From positions 83,048 through 147,047 of the forward strand of contig LSNL01000001.1 in NCBI GenBank assembly GCA_003056145.1: 64,000 nt of DNA, read 5' to 3'. The position numbers were made by a program, and so were the translations under genes. The notes beneath the pieces were generated by a model, which saw only the letters and a program-made list of their open reading frames with translations, ran no database searches and had not been told where the DNA came from. Positions 1 to 7,982 of the stretch are shown one piece after another (position 1 is the first letter of the stretch; each line of letters starts with the position of its first letter). Source of the stretch: Parcubacteria group bacterium M10-OD1-1 (GTDB lineage Bacteria > Patescibacteria > Paceibacteria > Moranbacterales > UBA2206).

Positions 1-54
1 ACTCCTGACCTCTTCCATGCCATGGAAGCGCTCTACCAACTAAGCTACAGGCCC
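1..54 (-). tRNA. tRNA-Ala(GGC), 3' part cut off by the window edge
   Basis: Read on the minus strand, the sequence starts GGGCCTG (acceptor 5' strand), then a D arm GCTTAGTTGGTAGAGC, then an anticodon stem CTTCC/GGAAG closing the loop ATGGCAT. Loop positions 34-36 are GGC, which reads alanine GCC/GCU codons. The variable loop begins at the window edge, so the T arm and acceptor 3' strand lie outside. Confidence 0.9.
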
Positions 55-150
55 ATCTTCTTTAGCATAAAAAATATAATAACTTCAGTCAAGAGCCTAA
101 AAGTATAAGAAAGTTAAGTAAATTATGATTTTTACTTTGAGCTAAAAAAC

Positions 151-178
151 TGTTTAAAAAGAAGCAATGTGATATAAT
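151..178 (+). promoter_or_regulatory. Extended -10 promoter for the O-antigen-ligase-like gene
   Basis: A perfect TATAAT at 173-178 is preceded by TGA (TG at 170-171), an extended -10. A weak -35-like TGTTTA lies at 151-156 with a 16-nt spacer. A leader of about 155 nt follows up to the start codon at 339. It contains complementary segments GTCTATT and AATAGAC (near 270 and 306), so it can fold. Nothing else is seen between the tRNA and this gene. Confidence 0.55.
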
Positions 179-338
179 GAAATTAGTTTAAAAAAGAATT
201 TTTTTATTAAGTAGTAGCAGAAATTAAATAAATAATAGGTTATAAGTTACCGAATAGAGGAAGGTCCAGTCTATTGGAATAAGGACTAGTATTAGTAAAG
301 AATAGAAATAGACTAAAAAATTTAAACAGAAATATATA

Positions 339-2369
339 ATGAGTGTCTCTAATTTTTTAAATAAACTTAAAACTAAACCAGATATATGGTTCTTTTCGGT
401 TTTTTTATTGACTTTTACTCTTAATATTAGAAAAGTATTATTTTACTTTCCTCAACAAGGAACATTTAATGAATATACTGGAATATATGTTTATATGTCA
501 GATATATTCTTATTATTAACCATAGGTTTATGGTTAATATCATTATATTACAATAATATATTTAAATTGTCAAGGGATAAGCTGTGGATAACTTATTTTT
601 TCTCTAAAAAATATCTAATAATCCCCTTAGCTCTAGTTATATGGTCATTTATATCTATTTTTTGGTCTAGCTATCAGTCCATAGCTTTTTTTAGATCAAT
701 AAAGCTATTGGAATTTTACTTACTTTACTTATATGTAATTTTTAGATTTAGTCCTTTTTTCTTTATTAAACAAGACTATGATAATAAAATAAAGGAAGGG
801 GAAAAAATATTAGAAGTTAACCAATTGAATGTACTGAAAAATGTTCCACGTGGAACATTTTTTAATTTTAAATATAAAGAAATAATCCGATATTTCTTTC
901 TGACGATTGTTGGTATAAGTGTAATTCAATCAATTATTGCCATTAATCAGGTAATTATTCAAAAATCAGTGGGTTTAGGCGCTTTGAGAGAAAGTTTTAT
1001 ATCTCCTAGCTTACCAGGAGTAGCTAAAGTGATTTTAGGAGGAGATAAATATATTAGAGCTTATGGTTTAATGCCTCATCCTAATATTTTAGGTGGTTTT
1101 TTGTTGTTTTCAATAGTAATAAGTCTACTCTACTTAAAATTGTTCCACGTGGAACAATTCGCTTTTGTTGAAAAAGGCGGGATGGCTTCAAAAAAGGATG
1201 GAAGTAAAAGTAATAGACTTGTCGGATTGAAAATGTTCCACGTGGAACATTTTCAAAAGAAAAGTAGTTTTTTTAACTCAGTAATGTTCCACGTGGAACA
1301 TTTTAAGAAAAAATATTTTTCACCGCCTTCGTCTCAAGAACAAATTGTTCCACGTGGAACAATTTTAAGTAAAATCTGGCATGTAGTTAGATGGCGAGGT
1401 ATGATGAAAGTATGTTTTTTAGATAGCTACATTTTTATTAAAAAGTTTGTTAAAAAAGATAAATGGCTTATTAAAGCCTTTATTTTAATTCAAGTCCTAG
1501 CTCTTTTTTTAAGTTTCTCCAAATCGGCAATTATAGGTTTAGTTATTTCTTTAATTTATATTGTATATAAATTAAATGTTCCACGTGGAACATTTATATT
1601 GCAATGGAAAAAAATAAGATTAGTAACTAGCTTAAGATATTTTCGCATATCAATACTGATGATATTAGTGATATGTTCCTTTATAATAATATTTCTAAAG
1701 CCAGATTTTAATACTGTATTTTTTCAATCATTACGAGAACGTTTATTTTATCTAAATGTTTCACGTGGAACAATTTTAAGTAGTCCGATTTTGGGAATTG
1801 GATCAGGACAATTTGTGATAAATATCCCTTATTTCTCCCAAAATGTTGTTTTGCCTTGGGAATATCAACCAGTGCATAATGTTTTTCTACTGGTTTGGAG
1901 CGAATTAGGAATAATTGGAGTAGTTTTGTTTTCTTGGTTTATTTTAAAATTGTTCCACGTGGAACAATTTAATTTGCTTAAAAAAGATAACTTAACTTCA
2001 AAGAAAGATGAAAATAAAAATAAAAAGTTCCTCGGATTAAAAATGTTCCACGTGGAACATTTTGAGAAAAAAGAATCATTATTGCATGTAGTTAAAGAGA
2101 CAATTGTTCCACGTGGAACAAATGAACATTTTGAAAAAAATAGGAATAAAGAAATTAATAGTATAGCTAAAAGAAACAAGAAAGATAATATATTATACAA
2201 TAAGAATAGATATTTGTCAATGAATTATCTTCTTATTTATTTTCAGGGAATATTATTGGGTTTCGTTTTTATTATGCTTTTTGACCATTATTTGTGGGAT
2301 ATTCAGCAAGGTAGCGTCTTGTTTTGGCTAGTTTGCGGATTTATTGTTGGAAATAAGAAAGTGTGTTAA
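339..2369 (+). CDS. O-antigen ligase/polymerase-like membrane protein carrying in-frame parS-like palindromes
   Basis: Polytopic membrane protein of 676 aa with about ten hydrophobic segments. The Wzy_C/WaaL-type conserved stretch is present: GIGSGQF near residue 486, then QPVHN near 510 and LVWSELG just after. Such enzymes join or polymerise lipid-linked surface glycans at the outer face of the cytoplasmic membrane. The family is usually about 400-450 aa. The extra length is hydrophilic loops built around ten copies of the 16-bp palindrome TGTTCCACGTGGAACA. These are read as VPRGT (four), VSRGT (one), FHVEQ (two) or FHVEH (three), mainly at residues 268-341 and 538-594. The frame stays open through all ten. 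Substrate is unknown. The family call is fairly sure; the role of the insertions is not. Confidence 0.8.
   Translation: MSVSNFLNKLKTKPDIWFFSVFLLTFTLNIRKVLFYFPQQGTFNEYTGIYVYMSDIFLLLTIGLWLISLYYNNIFKLSRDKLWITYFFSKKYLIIPLALVIWSFISIFWSSYQSIAFFRSIKLLEFYLLYLYVIFRFSPFFFIKQDYDNKIKEGEKILEVNQLNVLKNVPRGTFFNFKYKEIIRYFFLTIVGISVIQSIIAINQVIIQKSVGLGALRESFISPSLPGVAKVILGGDKYIRAYGLMPHPNILGGFLLFSIVISLLYLKLFHVEQFAFVEKGGMASKKDGSKSNRLVGLKMFHVEHFQKKSSFFNSVMFHVEHFKKKYFSPPSSQEQIVPRGTILSKIWHVVRWRGMMKVCFLDSYIFIKKFVKKDKWLIKAFILIQVLALFLSFSKSAIIGLVISLIYIVYKLNVPRGTFILQWKKIRLVTSLRYFRISILMILVICSFIIIFLKPDFNTVFFQSLRERLFYLNVSRGTILSSPILGIGSGQFVINIPYFSQNVVLPWEYQPVHNVFLLVWSELGIIGVVLFSWFILKLFHVEQFNLLKKDNLTSKKDENKNKKFLGLKMFHVEHFEKKESLLHVVKETIVPRGTNEHFEKNRNKEINSIAKRNKKDNILYNKNRYLSMNYLLIYFQGILLGFVFIMLFDHYLWDIQQGSVLFWLVCGFIVGNKKVC
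842..2120 (+). repeat. Cluster of ten parS-like 16-bp palindromes
   Basis: TGTTCCACGTGGAACA occurs exactly at 842-857, 1141-1156, 1234-1249, 1285-1300, 1346-1361, 1577-1592, 1951-1966, 2044-2059 and 2105-2120. One variant with a single change (TGTTTCACGTGGAACA) is at 1757-1772. I saw none elsewhere in the 64 kb. The motif fits the bacterial centromere site parS bound by ParB (B. subtilis consensus TGTTNCACGTGAAACA; GTTCCACGTGGAAC-type sites in pseudomonads). All copies lie within one coding sequence, in two of the three reading frames. Confidence 0.85.
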
Positions 2370-2392
2370 TCTTAAATTAATCTTATTTTAAG

Positions 2393-2482
2393 TAAGACTA
2401 AGACTAAGACTAAGACTAAGACTAAGACTAAGACTAAGACTAAGACTAAGACTAAGACTAAGACTAAGACTAAGACTAAGAC
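2393..2482. repeat. (TAAGAC)15 hexanucleotide array
   Basis: Fifteen perfect uninterrupted copies of TAAGAC fill the gap between the O-antigen-ligase-like gene (stop at 2369) and the MFS gene (start at 2597). The rest of the 227-bp gap is AT-rich, with no gene or clear terminator. A perfect six-base array can change length by slippage. It is outside any gene, so an effect, if any, would be on spacing or expression. Confidence 0.95.
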
Positions 2483-2596
2483 TAGATTTTAGATGTCTTA
2501 GTGAATAAAATTATTTGTTTTTAATTTTAAATATAATTATTTTTTAGAGAGCTATCATTTTTTTCAAGTTCTTTATAGAGATTACCATAATTCAGG

Positions 2597-3799
2597 ATGG
2601 ATAGAGATTATTATCGAAATATTCCCCTTTTGTATATTTACAGTATATTTATTAAGCGGGTTTCGCAACCTATTATTATTTTATATTTTTTGCTTAATAG
2701 GTTGAGTTTTGCTCAAATAGGGATATTAGCTGCGACAACGCTTGTTGTTCAGATGACGACAGATATTTATGGAGGGATATTTGCAGATACTTATGGAAGA
2801 AAAGCTACACTTTTATTACATTCGGTTTTCGGGGCTATAACGATGTTATTTTATTTTATTGGAAATTCTTTTCCGTGGTTCTTTTTAGCAAGTATTATGT
2901 ATGGAATTGCTGGGGCATTTATAACTGGGACAAGAAATTCCATTCTTTATGATACACTAATAAAACTTAATAGGGTGGTTGAATTTAAAAAATTCAATGG
3001 AAGAGTTTTGTTATATTCACATATAATCAATGCTTTAGTGCTTTTAATGATTCCTGTTATGTATACTTTTAACGTTAAATTGCCATTTCTTTTTGGTATT
3101 GGATTTTTTCTGATTTCATTTATTCTGGCGCTTTTCTTTATTGAACCGCAGTTGGAAAAAAAATCAGAGAGGGCTTTACCAGTGTATGGTACTAAAATTA
3201 TTGAAGCGTTAAGAGAAATTAAGCTAAATAAAAAATTGATAATTGCTATTCTTCTTTCTATGTTTACAGCTTCTTTTATTTTTATGGGAGTTGGATATAT
3301 ACAGCCTCTTTTGAAAATTTCTAAATTACAAGTTGTTTATTTTGGTGTTGTTTATGCATTAATGAGTGGATTAATGGGGATTGGTGGACTGATTACGCAT
3401 AAACTAGAAAAGTACTTTACTCAAGAAAGATTATTAATTTTGGGGCTCGGAGGTATTACTATAAGCTTTTTGGGATTTTCCTTTAGTGTAGGAGTAGGGA
3501 TTATCTTGGCTGTTTTAATATTGAAACTTTCTGAAGGTTTTAATCGGATTATATTAGAAGATGAGATTAATAAAAATATAGAGTCAAAGAATAGAACGAC
3601 AATTTTATCTGTGACTAGTTTATCCAAAACGCTGGCTACTAGTGGATTAATACTTATTTTTGGTTTTATTTCAGATTTAGTTGGTGTTCAGCATATGTTT
3701 AACTATGCCTTAGGATTATTTTTTGTTATAATTATTGTAACTTGGATTCTTGTTAATAATATTAAACGAGCGAAAAGAAGAGAATATGGCGTAAATTGA
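2597..3799 (+). CDS. Major facilitator superfamily transporter
   Basis: A 400-aa protein with about twelve hydrophobic segments, the normal MFS length and layout. The loop between segments 2 and 3 holds the MFS motif A form ADTYGRK (residues 63-69). A basic and charged central loop near residues 190-215 separates the two halves. It should be an inner-membrane secondary transporter; the substrate cannot be read from sequence. The ATG is preceded closely by a short AGG. The NUDIX gene starts 14 bp after its stop, so the two are probably cotranscribed. Confidence 0.85.
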   Translation: MDRDYYRNIPLLYIYSIFIKRVSQPIIILYFLLNRLSFAQIGILAATTLVVQMTTDIYGGIFADTYGRKATLLLHSVFGAITMLFYFIGNSFPWFFLASIMYGIAGAFITGTRNSILYDTLIKLNRVVEFKKFNGRVLLYSHIINALVLLMIPVMYTFNVKLPFLFGIGFFLISFILALFFIEPQLEKKSERALPVYGTKIIEALREIKLNKKLIIAILLSMFTASFIFMGVGYIQPLLKISKLQVVYFGVVYALMSGLMGIGGLITHKLEKYFTQERLLILGLGGITISFLGFSFSVGVGIILAVLILKLSEGFNRIILEDEINKNIESKNRTTILSVTSLSKTLATSGLILIFGFISDLVGVQHMFNYALGLFFVIIIVTWILVNNIKRAKRREYGVN

Positions 3800-3813
3800 A
3801 TTAAAAATATTTT

Positions 3814-4203
3814 ATGAATATACCTATAAAAGCCGTAAAGGCGGTAATAATTAATAGCAAAAGGGAAATATTATTATTACGGAGAAATCTTAAAATACGT
3901 GAACGATCCAGTTGGGATTTACCAGGAGGCTTGATTGAAAAAAATGAAGATGAAAAAAATGCGTTAAAGAGAGAGGTTATGGAAGAGTTAGGTGTGGAAA
4001 TTAAAGTAATTAAAGTTGGAAAAACTTGGAATTTTTTTCGTTCGTTAGATGAAAAATGGGTAAGTGTTCAAAACTATAGTTGTAAAATTATTAACGGAAC
4101 AATATTTTTGAGTGACGAACATATTGCTTATAAATGGGTTAATAAGAAGGAAGTTAGAAAATATCCAGTCAAAGACAAGAGTTTTTTTAATGCAATAGAA
4201 TAA
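3814..4203 (+). CDS. NUDIX hydrolase
   Basis: A 129-aa single-domain NUDIX protein. The complete box GX5EX7REUXEEXGU is present as G-LIEKN-E-DEKNALK-REVMEELGV (residues about 38-60), so the metal-binding glutamates are intact. The family hydrolyses nucleoside diphosphates linked to another moiety (NTPs, nucleotide sugars, caps). The substrate is not predictable here. It follows the MFS gene by 14 bp and ends before a bidirectional terminator. Confidence 0.9.
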   Translation: MNIPIKAVKAVIINSKREILLLRRNLKIRERSSWDLPGGLIEKNEDEKNALKREVMEELGVEIKVIKVGKTWNFFRSLDEKWVSVQNYSCKIINGTIFLSDEHIAYKWVNKKEVRKYPVKDKSFFNAIE

Positions 4204-4247
4204 ATGTTTTATAAAACTAAGCAAAGGCAGTAGGAATTTTATAAATA

Positions 4248-4280
4248 AAAAACACTTCTGTGATTAAGAAGTGTTTTTTG
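4248..4280. terminator. Bidirectional intrinsic terminator between convergent genes
   Basis: The inverted repeat AAAAACACTTCT / AGAAGTGTTTTT has a 7-nt loop and is flanked by A and T runs. It sits between the plus-strand NUDIX gene and minus-strand gyrA, so it can end transcription from both sides. Confidence 0.85.
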
Positions 4281-4312
4281 GTAATAAATTTAAAGTTGAA
4301 CTAGTAAATAAA

Positions 4313-6769
4313 TTAAAGTGCTGTGCTGGCAGAAACCTTATCTCCTTTTTGTGGTTTCATAACGCGTACTCCTTGAGTTGCTCGACCGAGAACAGAGACA
4401 CTTTTTAAGGGGATACGAATTATTTGCCCTTTTTCTGAGGTTAAAATTAAATCTTCTTCTAATTTGTCGATATTAATAATACTAGCACCAATTAATTTTC
4501 CAGTTCTGGCTGTTAAGGAGGCAGTTTTAATTCCGCTTCCTCCTCTTTTCTGAATTTTGTAAGCTTTTAAGTTAGTTCTTTTGCCATACCCATTCTCAGA
4601 AATAACTAATAATTGATTGCCTTCTTGTTTTTTTAATACAACATCCATACTAATTACCTGATCATCTTTTTTTAATTTAATACTACGAACTCCAGCAGCT
4701 GATCTCCCCATAGAGCGTACGTCACTTTCCTTAAAGCGAATAGCTTGACCATTTTTAGTAGAAATCATTACTTCATCAGTGCCAGTTGTTGTATTAACCC
4801 AACGAAGAGCATCACCTTTTTCAATTTTAATGGCTATAAGTCCAGAACGACGAACATTATTAAATTCTTCAATGGTTGTTTTTTTAATAGTTCCCATTTC
4901 AGTGGTCATAATAAGATATTTACAAATATCCTTTTTATTAAAAGCAACAATGGCTGTTATATTTTCTTCTTGTGAGAGGGAAAGAAAATTAATAATAGAT
5001 TGTCCTTTGGCGGTGCGAGATGATTCAGGTATTTCATAAGCCTTAGTCTGAAAAACTTTCCCTGTATTAGTAAAGAATAACATATTATCATGAGACATAA
5101 CGCTTAAAACTTTTTGAATAACGTCACCCTCTCTAGTGGTGGCTCCAATAACACCTTTTCCTCCGCGTTTTTGAACTTTATAAACTGATGGATTCATTCT
5201 TTTAATGTAATCATCTTTAGAAATAGTAATGATAGCTTCTACATTAGGAATAAGATCTTCTTGTCTGAATTCTCCAATTCCAGATTTTATTACTTTAGTT
5301 TTTCTTTCATCTCCATACTTTTCTTTAATTCTTAAAAGTTCATCTTTAACAATTTTAAGAATTTTTGTTGGGCTTTTGAGAATTTCTTTTAATTGAGCGA
5401 TTAGTTTTAGTTTTTCTTTTAATTCATCTTCTATTTTTTTTCTTTCTAATCCAGCTAATGTTTGCAAACGCATTTCTAAGATAGCTGAGGTTTGCGCTTC
5501 TGATAATTTAAATTTTTTCATTAAATTAACATAAGCTACTTCTTTAGTAGGAGATTTTTTAATAGTTTCTATAACTTCATCAATATGATCTAAAGCTTTT
5601 TTTAATCCTTCTAAAATATGGGCTCTGTCTAAGGCTTTTTGTAAATCAAATTTAGTTCTTCTTGTGATGACAATTTTTCGATGAGCAATATATTCTTCTA
5701 AAACTGATTTTAAATTCATTACTTGAGGTGCAATGCCATCGATTAAAGCTAACATATTAACTCCAAAATTCTTTTGCAAATCAGTTAAAGAATAAAGTTT
5801 ATTAAGAACTTTTTGAGGATAAGCGTCTTTTTTAAGATCAATAACAACACGAACACCATCTTTATCAGACTCGTCTCGAAGATTTTTAATGCCAAAGATT
5901 TTTCCATTAATCACTAAATCAGCTAATTTCTCTAGTAGTGCAGCTTTATTAGTAGCGTAAGTCATTTCAGTAACTATTATTTGGAAGGTGCCAGTTTTAG
6001 TCTCAATGATATCGACTTTTCCTCGAGTAACAATTTTACCTCGTCCAGTTTTGTAGGCTTCTAAAATATCTTTTTTATTATAGATAATTCCTCCAGTTGG
6101 AAAATCAGGTCCTTGAATAAATTTCATTAAGTCTTCAATAGTAGCTTGAGGATTATCAATAAGGTGATTAACTCCGTCAATAACTTCAGAAATATTATGA
6201 GGAGGAATATTAGTAGCCATTCCAACGGCAATACCCATAGAACCATTAAGCAGTAATTGAGGAAGTCCAGCCGGAAGAACGGTCGGTTCCTTATGTTGTC
6301 CGTCAAAGTTTGGAATAAAATCAACAGTATCTTTTTCAATATCTTGAAGCATCTCTTCGGCGATAGCAGAAAGCTTAGCTTCAGTATAACGGTAAGCAGC
6401 TGCACTATCACCGTCCATAGACCCGAAGTTTCCTTGTCCTTTAACAAGCGGGTAACGAAGAGAAAAATATTGGGCCATTCTAACCATAGATTCATAAACA
6501 GCACTATCTCCGTGAGGGTGGTATTTTCCAAGAACTTCACCAACTACGGTAGCAGATTTTCGAAATTTAGAATTAGCTCGTAGCCCAGAGCTCCACATAG
6601 AGTAAAGAATTCTTCGGTGGACTGGTTTTAACCCATCACGAACATCAGGAAGAGCTCGAGATACAATTACGCTCATAGCATAATCTAAATAAGATTGTTG
6701 TATTTCAGCGGTAATTTCTTGACCTTGAATATGTTCTAACTCAAGCTTGTTTTCTGTTTTTCTAGTCAT
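4313..6769 (-). CDS. gyrA: DNA gyrase subunit A
   Basis: An 818-aa type IIA topoisomerase A subunit, which with GyrB introduces negative supercoils. The catalytic tyrosine is Y128 in AAAYRYTE. The quinolone-resistance region reads HPHGDSAVYES, with serine (S89) at the classical position 83 and glutamate (E93) at position 87. The C-terminal beta-pinwheel carries the gyrase-specific GyrA box QKRGGKG (residues 533-539), which argues for GyrA over ParC, plus a second related QKRGGSG further on. Start ATG gives MTRKTENK. No gyrB is in the window. gyrA often lies near oriC, which matters for the parS-like cluster 2 kb away. Confidence 0.97.
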   Translation of the reverse strand: MTRKTENKLELEHIQGQEITAEIQQSYLDYAMSVIVSRALPDVRDGLKPVHRRILYSMWSSGLRANSKFRKSATVVGEVLGKYHPHGDSAVYESMVRMAQYFSLRYPLVKGQGNFGSMDGDSAAAYRYTEAKLSAIAEEMLQDIEKDTVDFIPNFDGQHKEPTVLPAGLPQLLLNGSMGIAVGMATNIPPHNISEVIDGVNHLIDNPQATIEDLMKFIQGPDFPTGGIIYNKKDILEAYKTGRGKIVTRGKVDIIETKTGTFQIIVTEMTYATNKAALLEKLADLVINGKIFGIKNLRDESDKDGVRVVIDLKKDAYPQKVLNKLYSLTDLQKNFGVNMLALIDGIAPQVMNLKSVLEEYIAHRKIVITRRTKFDLQKALDRAHILEGLKKALDHIDEVIETIKKSPTKEVAYVNLMKKFKLSEAQTSAILEMRLQTLAGLERKKIEDELKEKLKLIAQLKEILKSPTKILKIVKDELLRIKEKYGDERKTKVIKSGIGEFRQEDLIPNVEAIITISKDDYIKRMNPSVYKVQKRGGKGVIGATTREGDVIQKVLSVMSHDNMLFFTNTGKVFQTKAYEIPESSRTAKGQSIINFLSLSQEENITAIVAFNKKDICKYLIMTTEMGTIKKTTIEEFNNVRRSGLIAIKIEKGDALRWVNTTTGTDEVMISTKNGQAIRFKESDVRSMGRSAAGVRSIKLKKDDQVISMDVVLKKQEGNQLLVISENGYGKRTNLKAYKIQKRGGSGIKTASLTARTGKLIGASIINIDKLEEDLILTSEKGQIIRIPLKSVSVLGRATQGVRVMKPQKGDKVSASTAL

Positions 6770-6809
6770 ATTTTTAATTTGAAATTTAAAGTTTTATTGT
6801 TTAATTCTT

Positions 6810-7118
6810 TTATTGGGAATCTAAATTAGTGATTTTATCAGCATTAGATTGATTAGGTAAGGGCTTGCTTTTTAAACTTTGATTGATTTCTTGAGTAGTT
6901 TTTAAAATTGATTTTTTCTGTTGCTGGAATTCATTAATAATGGACTGTTGATTAGCAGAGGAAGGAATAACTTTTAATTGAGCTTTTTGATTAAGTAGAG
7001 AAAAAACCCAAATAAAAATAATAAAAAACATAGAAATTATAGTCGTTATCCAAACGTAACGCAAACGAATATTCTCCGGTTTTCTTCTGATTTCTTCAAT
7101 TTTATTATAAATGCCCAT
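6810..7118 (-). CDS. Small single-span membrane protein, unknown
   Basis: A 102-aa protein of unknown family. A basic N-terminus (MGIYNKIEEIRRKPENIRLR) is followed by one strong transmembrane helix at about residues 22-42. A Gln/Ser/Lys-rich tail with coiled-coil character (about 45-102) is probably extracytoplasmic. It lies 40 bp upstream of gyrA on the same strand, so the two may share a transcript. Confidence 0.7.
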   Translation of the reverse strand: MGIYNKIEEIRRKPENIRLRYVWITTIISMFFIIFIWVFSLLNQKAQLKVIPSSANQQSIINEFQQQKKSILKTTQEINQSLKSKPLPNQSNADKITNLDSQ

Positions 7119-7194
7119 ATATAAAATATATTTCTTGGTGTAATATGCATTGCTAGAATAATTTTACAAAGAAATATAGTTTATAAAGTAGGAC

Positions 7195-7854
7195 TTATTC
7201 AACGCTCATTAAAATAATTTCCATATTTTTATCAGCTAAATCTTTCTTTTTAAGATTAATTTTAGAAACTTTTTCGGTCGGACAATTACCAATTTCGTTA
7301 CAAAAGGTTTTTTCGTCTTCGATATCTAAAGAAGTTTCTTTTAATTTGAAATGAATAGGGATAATAATCTTTGGTTCTATTTTTTTAATAATTTCAACTG
7401 CTTTTTTGCCATCAATAGTATATTTTCCTCCAATAGGGATCATCAAAATATCTACACCATTAATTTCTTCTAATTGTTTTTCGTTTAAATCATCACCCAA
7501 ATCCCCTAGATGACAAATATGAATATCCTCTGATTCTAAAAGATAGATAGTATTTAACCCTCGTTCTTGTCCTTTTTTGTTGTCATGAAAAGAGCTAATT
7601 CCAATAATATTGACATCCTTTATACTATATTCACCAGGAATATCAATAATACGAGGAGAACCTTTAATAGCGGAAATATTATTGTGATCAGAATGATCAT
7701 GAGAAACTAAAACTAAATCTGCTTGTCCTTGAGGCGGTCTAAGCCCAATTGATTTACTAAAAGGATCCATAAAAATAACAATATCTTCTTTTCCACGCCC
7801 AGCGGGTTTAGTAGTTATTTTAAAACAGGAATGTCCGTAATATTGTATATTCAT
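7195..7854 (-). CDS. Metallo-beta-lactamase-fold metal-dependent hydrolase (UlaG-like)
   Basis: A 219-aa protein starting MNIQYYGHSCFKI, the opening typical of UlaG/Lactamase_B_2 proteins. The metal site HxHxDH is seen as SHDHSDHNN (about residues 51-59). HLGDLGD near 115 and PIHFK near 167 supply the later ligands. A cytoplasmic hydrolase is expected; the substrate is unknown because the family is broad. It lies between gyrA's small upstream gene and mscS, and a long inverted repeat precedes it. Confidence 0.85.
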   Translation of the reverse strand: MNIQYYGHSCFKITTKPAGRGKEDIVIFMDPFSKSIGLRPPQGQADLVLVSHDHSDHNNISAIKGSPRIIDIPGEYSIKDVNIIGISSFHDNKKGQERGLNTIYLLESEDIHICHLGDLGDDLNEKQLEEINGVDILMIPIGGKYTIDGKKAVEIIKKIEPKIIIPIHFKLKETSLDIEDEKTFCNEIGNCPTEKVSKINLKKKDLADKNMEIILMSVE

Positions 7855-7898
7855 TTTTGTAAAAGCTAAATTAGTTAAGTTAATTGAAAATTTTTAGA

Positions 7899-7940
7899 AA
7901 GATAAGATTATTGGAAATAAATTTCCAATAATCTTATCTT
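7899..7940. repeat. 42-bp near-continuous perfect inverted repeat
   Basis: Two 20-bp arms (AAGATAAGATTATTGGAAAT and its exact complement) are separated by two bases. They lie between the mscS stop (7983) and the hydrolase start (7854), both on the minus strand. On that strand the hairpin is followed by a short T run broken by C and A, so it may act as a weak terminator or mRNA-end structure. Confidence 0.85.
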
Positions 7941-7982
7941 AGCACTAAGGAGAGAGGTTGTCGAGAAGAAGCGAGCTAAGAA

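Noticed and set aside
250..325. GAGGAAGGTCC-like string and later ACAGAAA, recalling RNase P RNA conserved regions
   Set aside because: Only about 75 bases separate the two and the rest of the RNase P core is missing; it is more simply the leader of the downstream gene.
1865..2200. Antisense open frame through the palindromes (111 codons)
   Set aside because: Palindromes stay open on both strands; the reading has no family features and lies wholly inside the O-antigen-ligase-like gene.
2393..2482. CRISPR array
   Set aside because: Uninterrupted 6-bp repeats with no spacers and no cas genes; the adhesin repeats are likewise coding.
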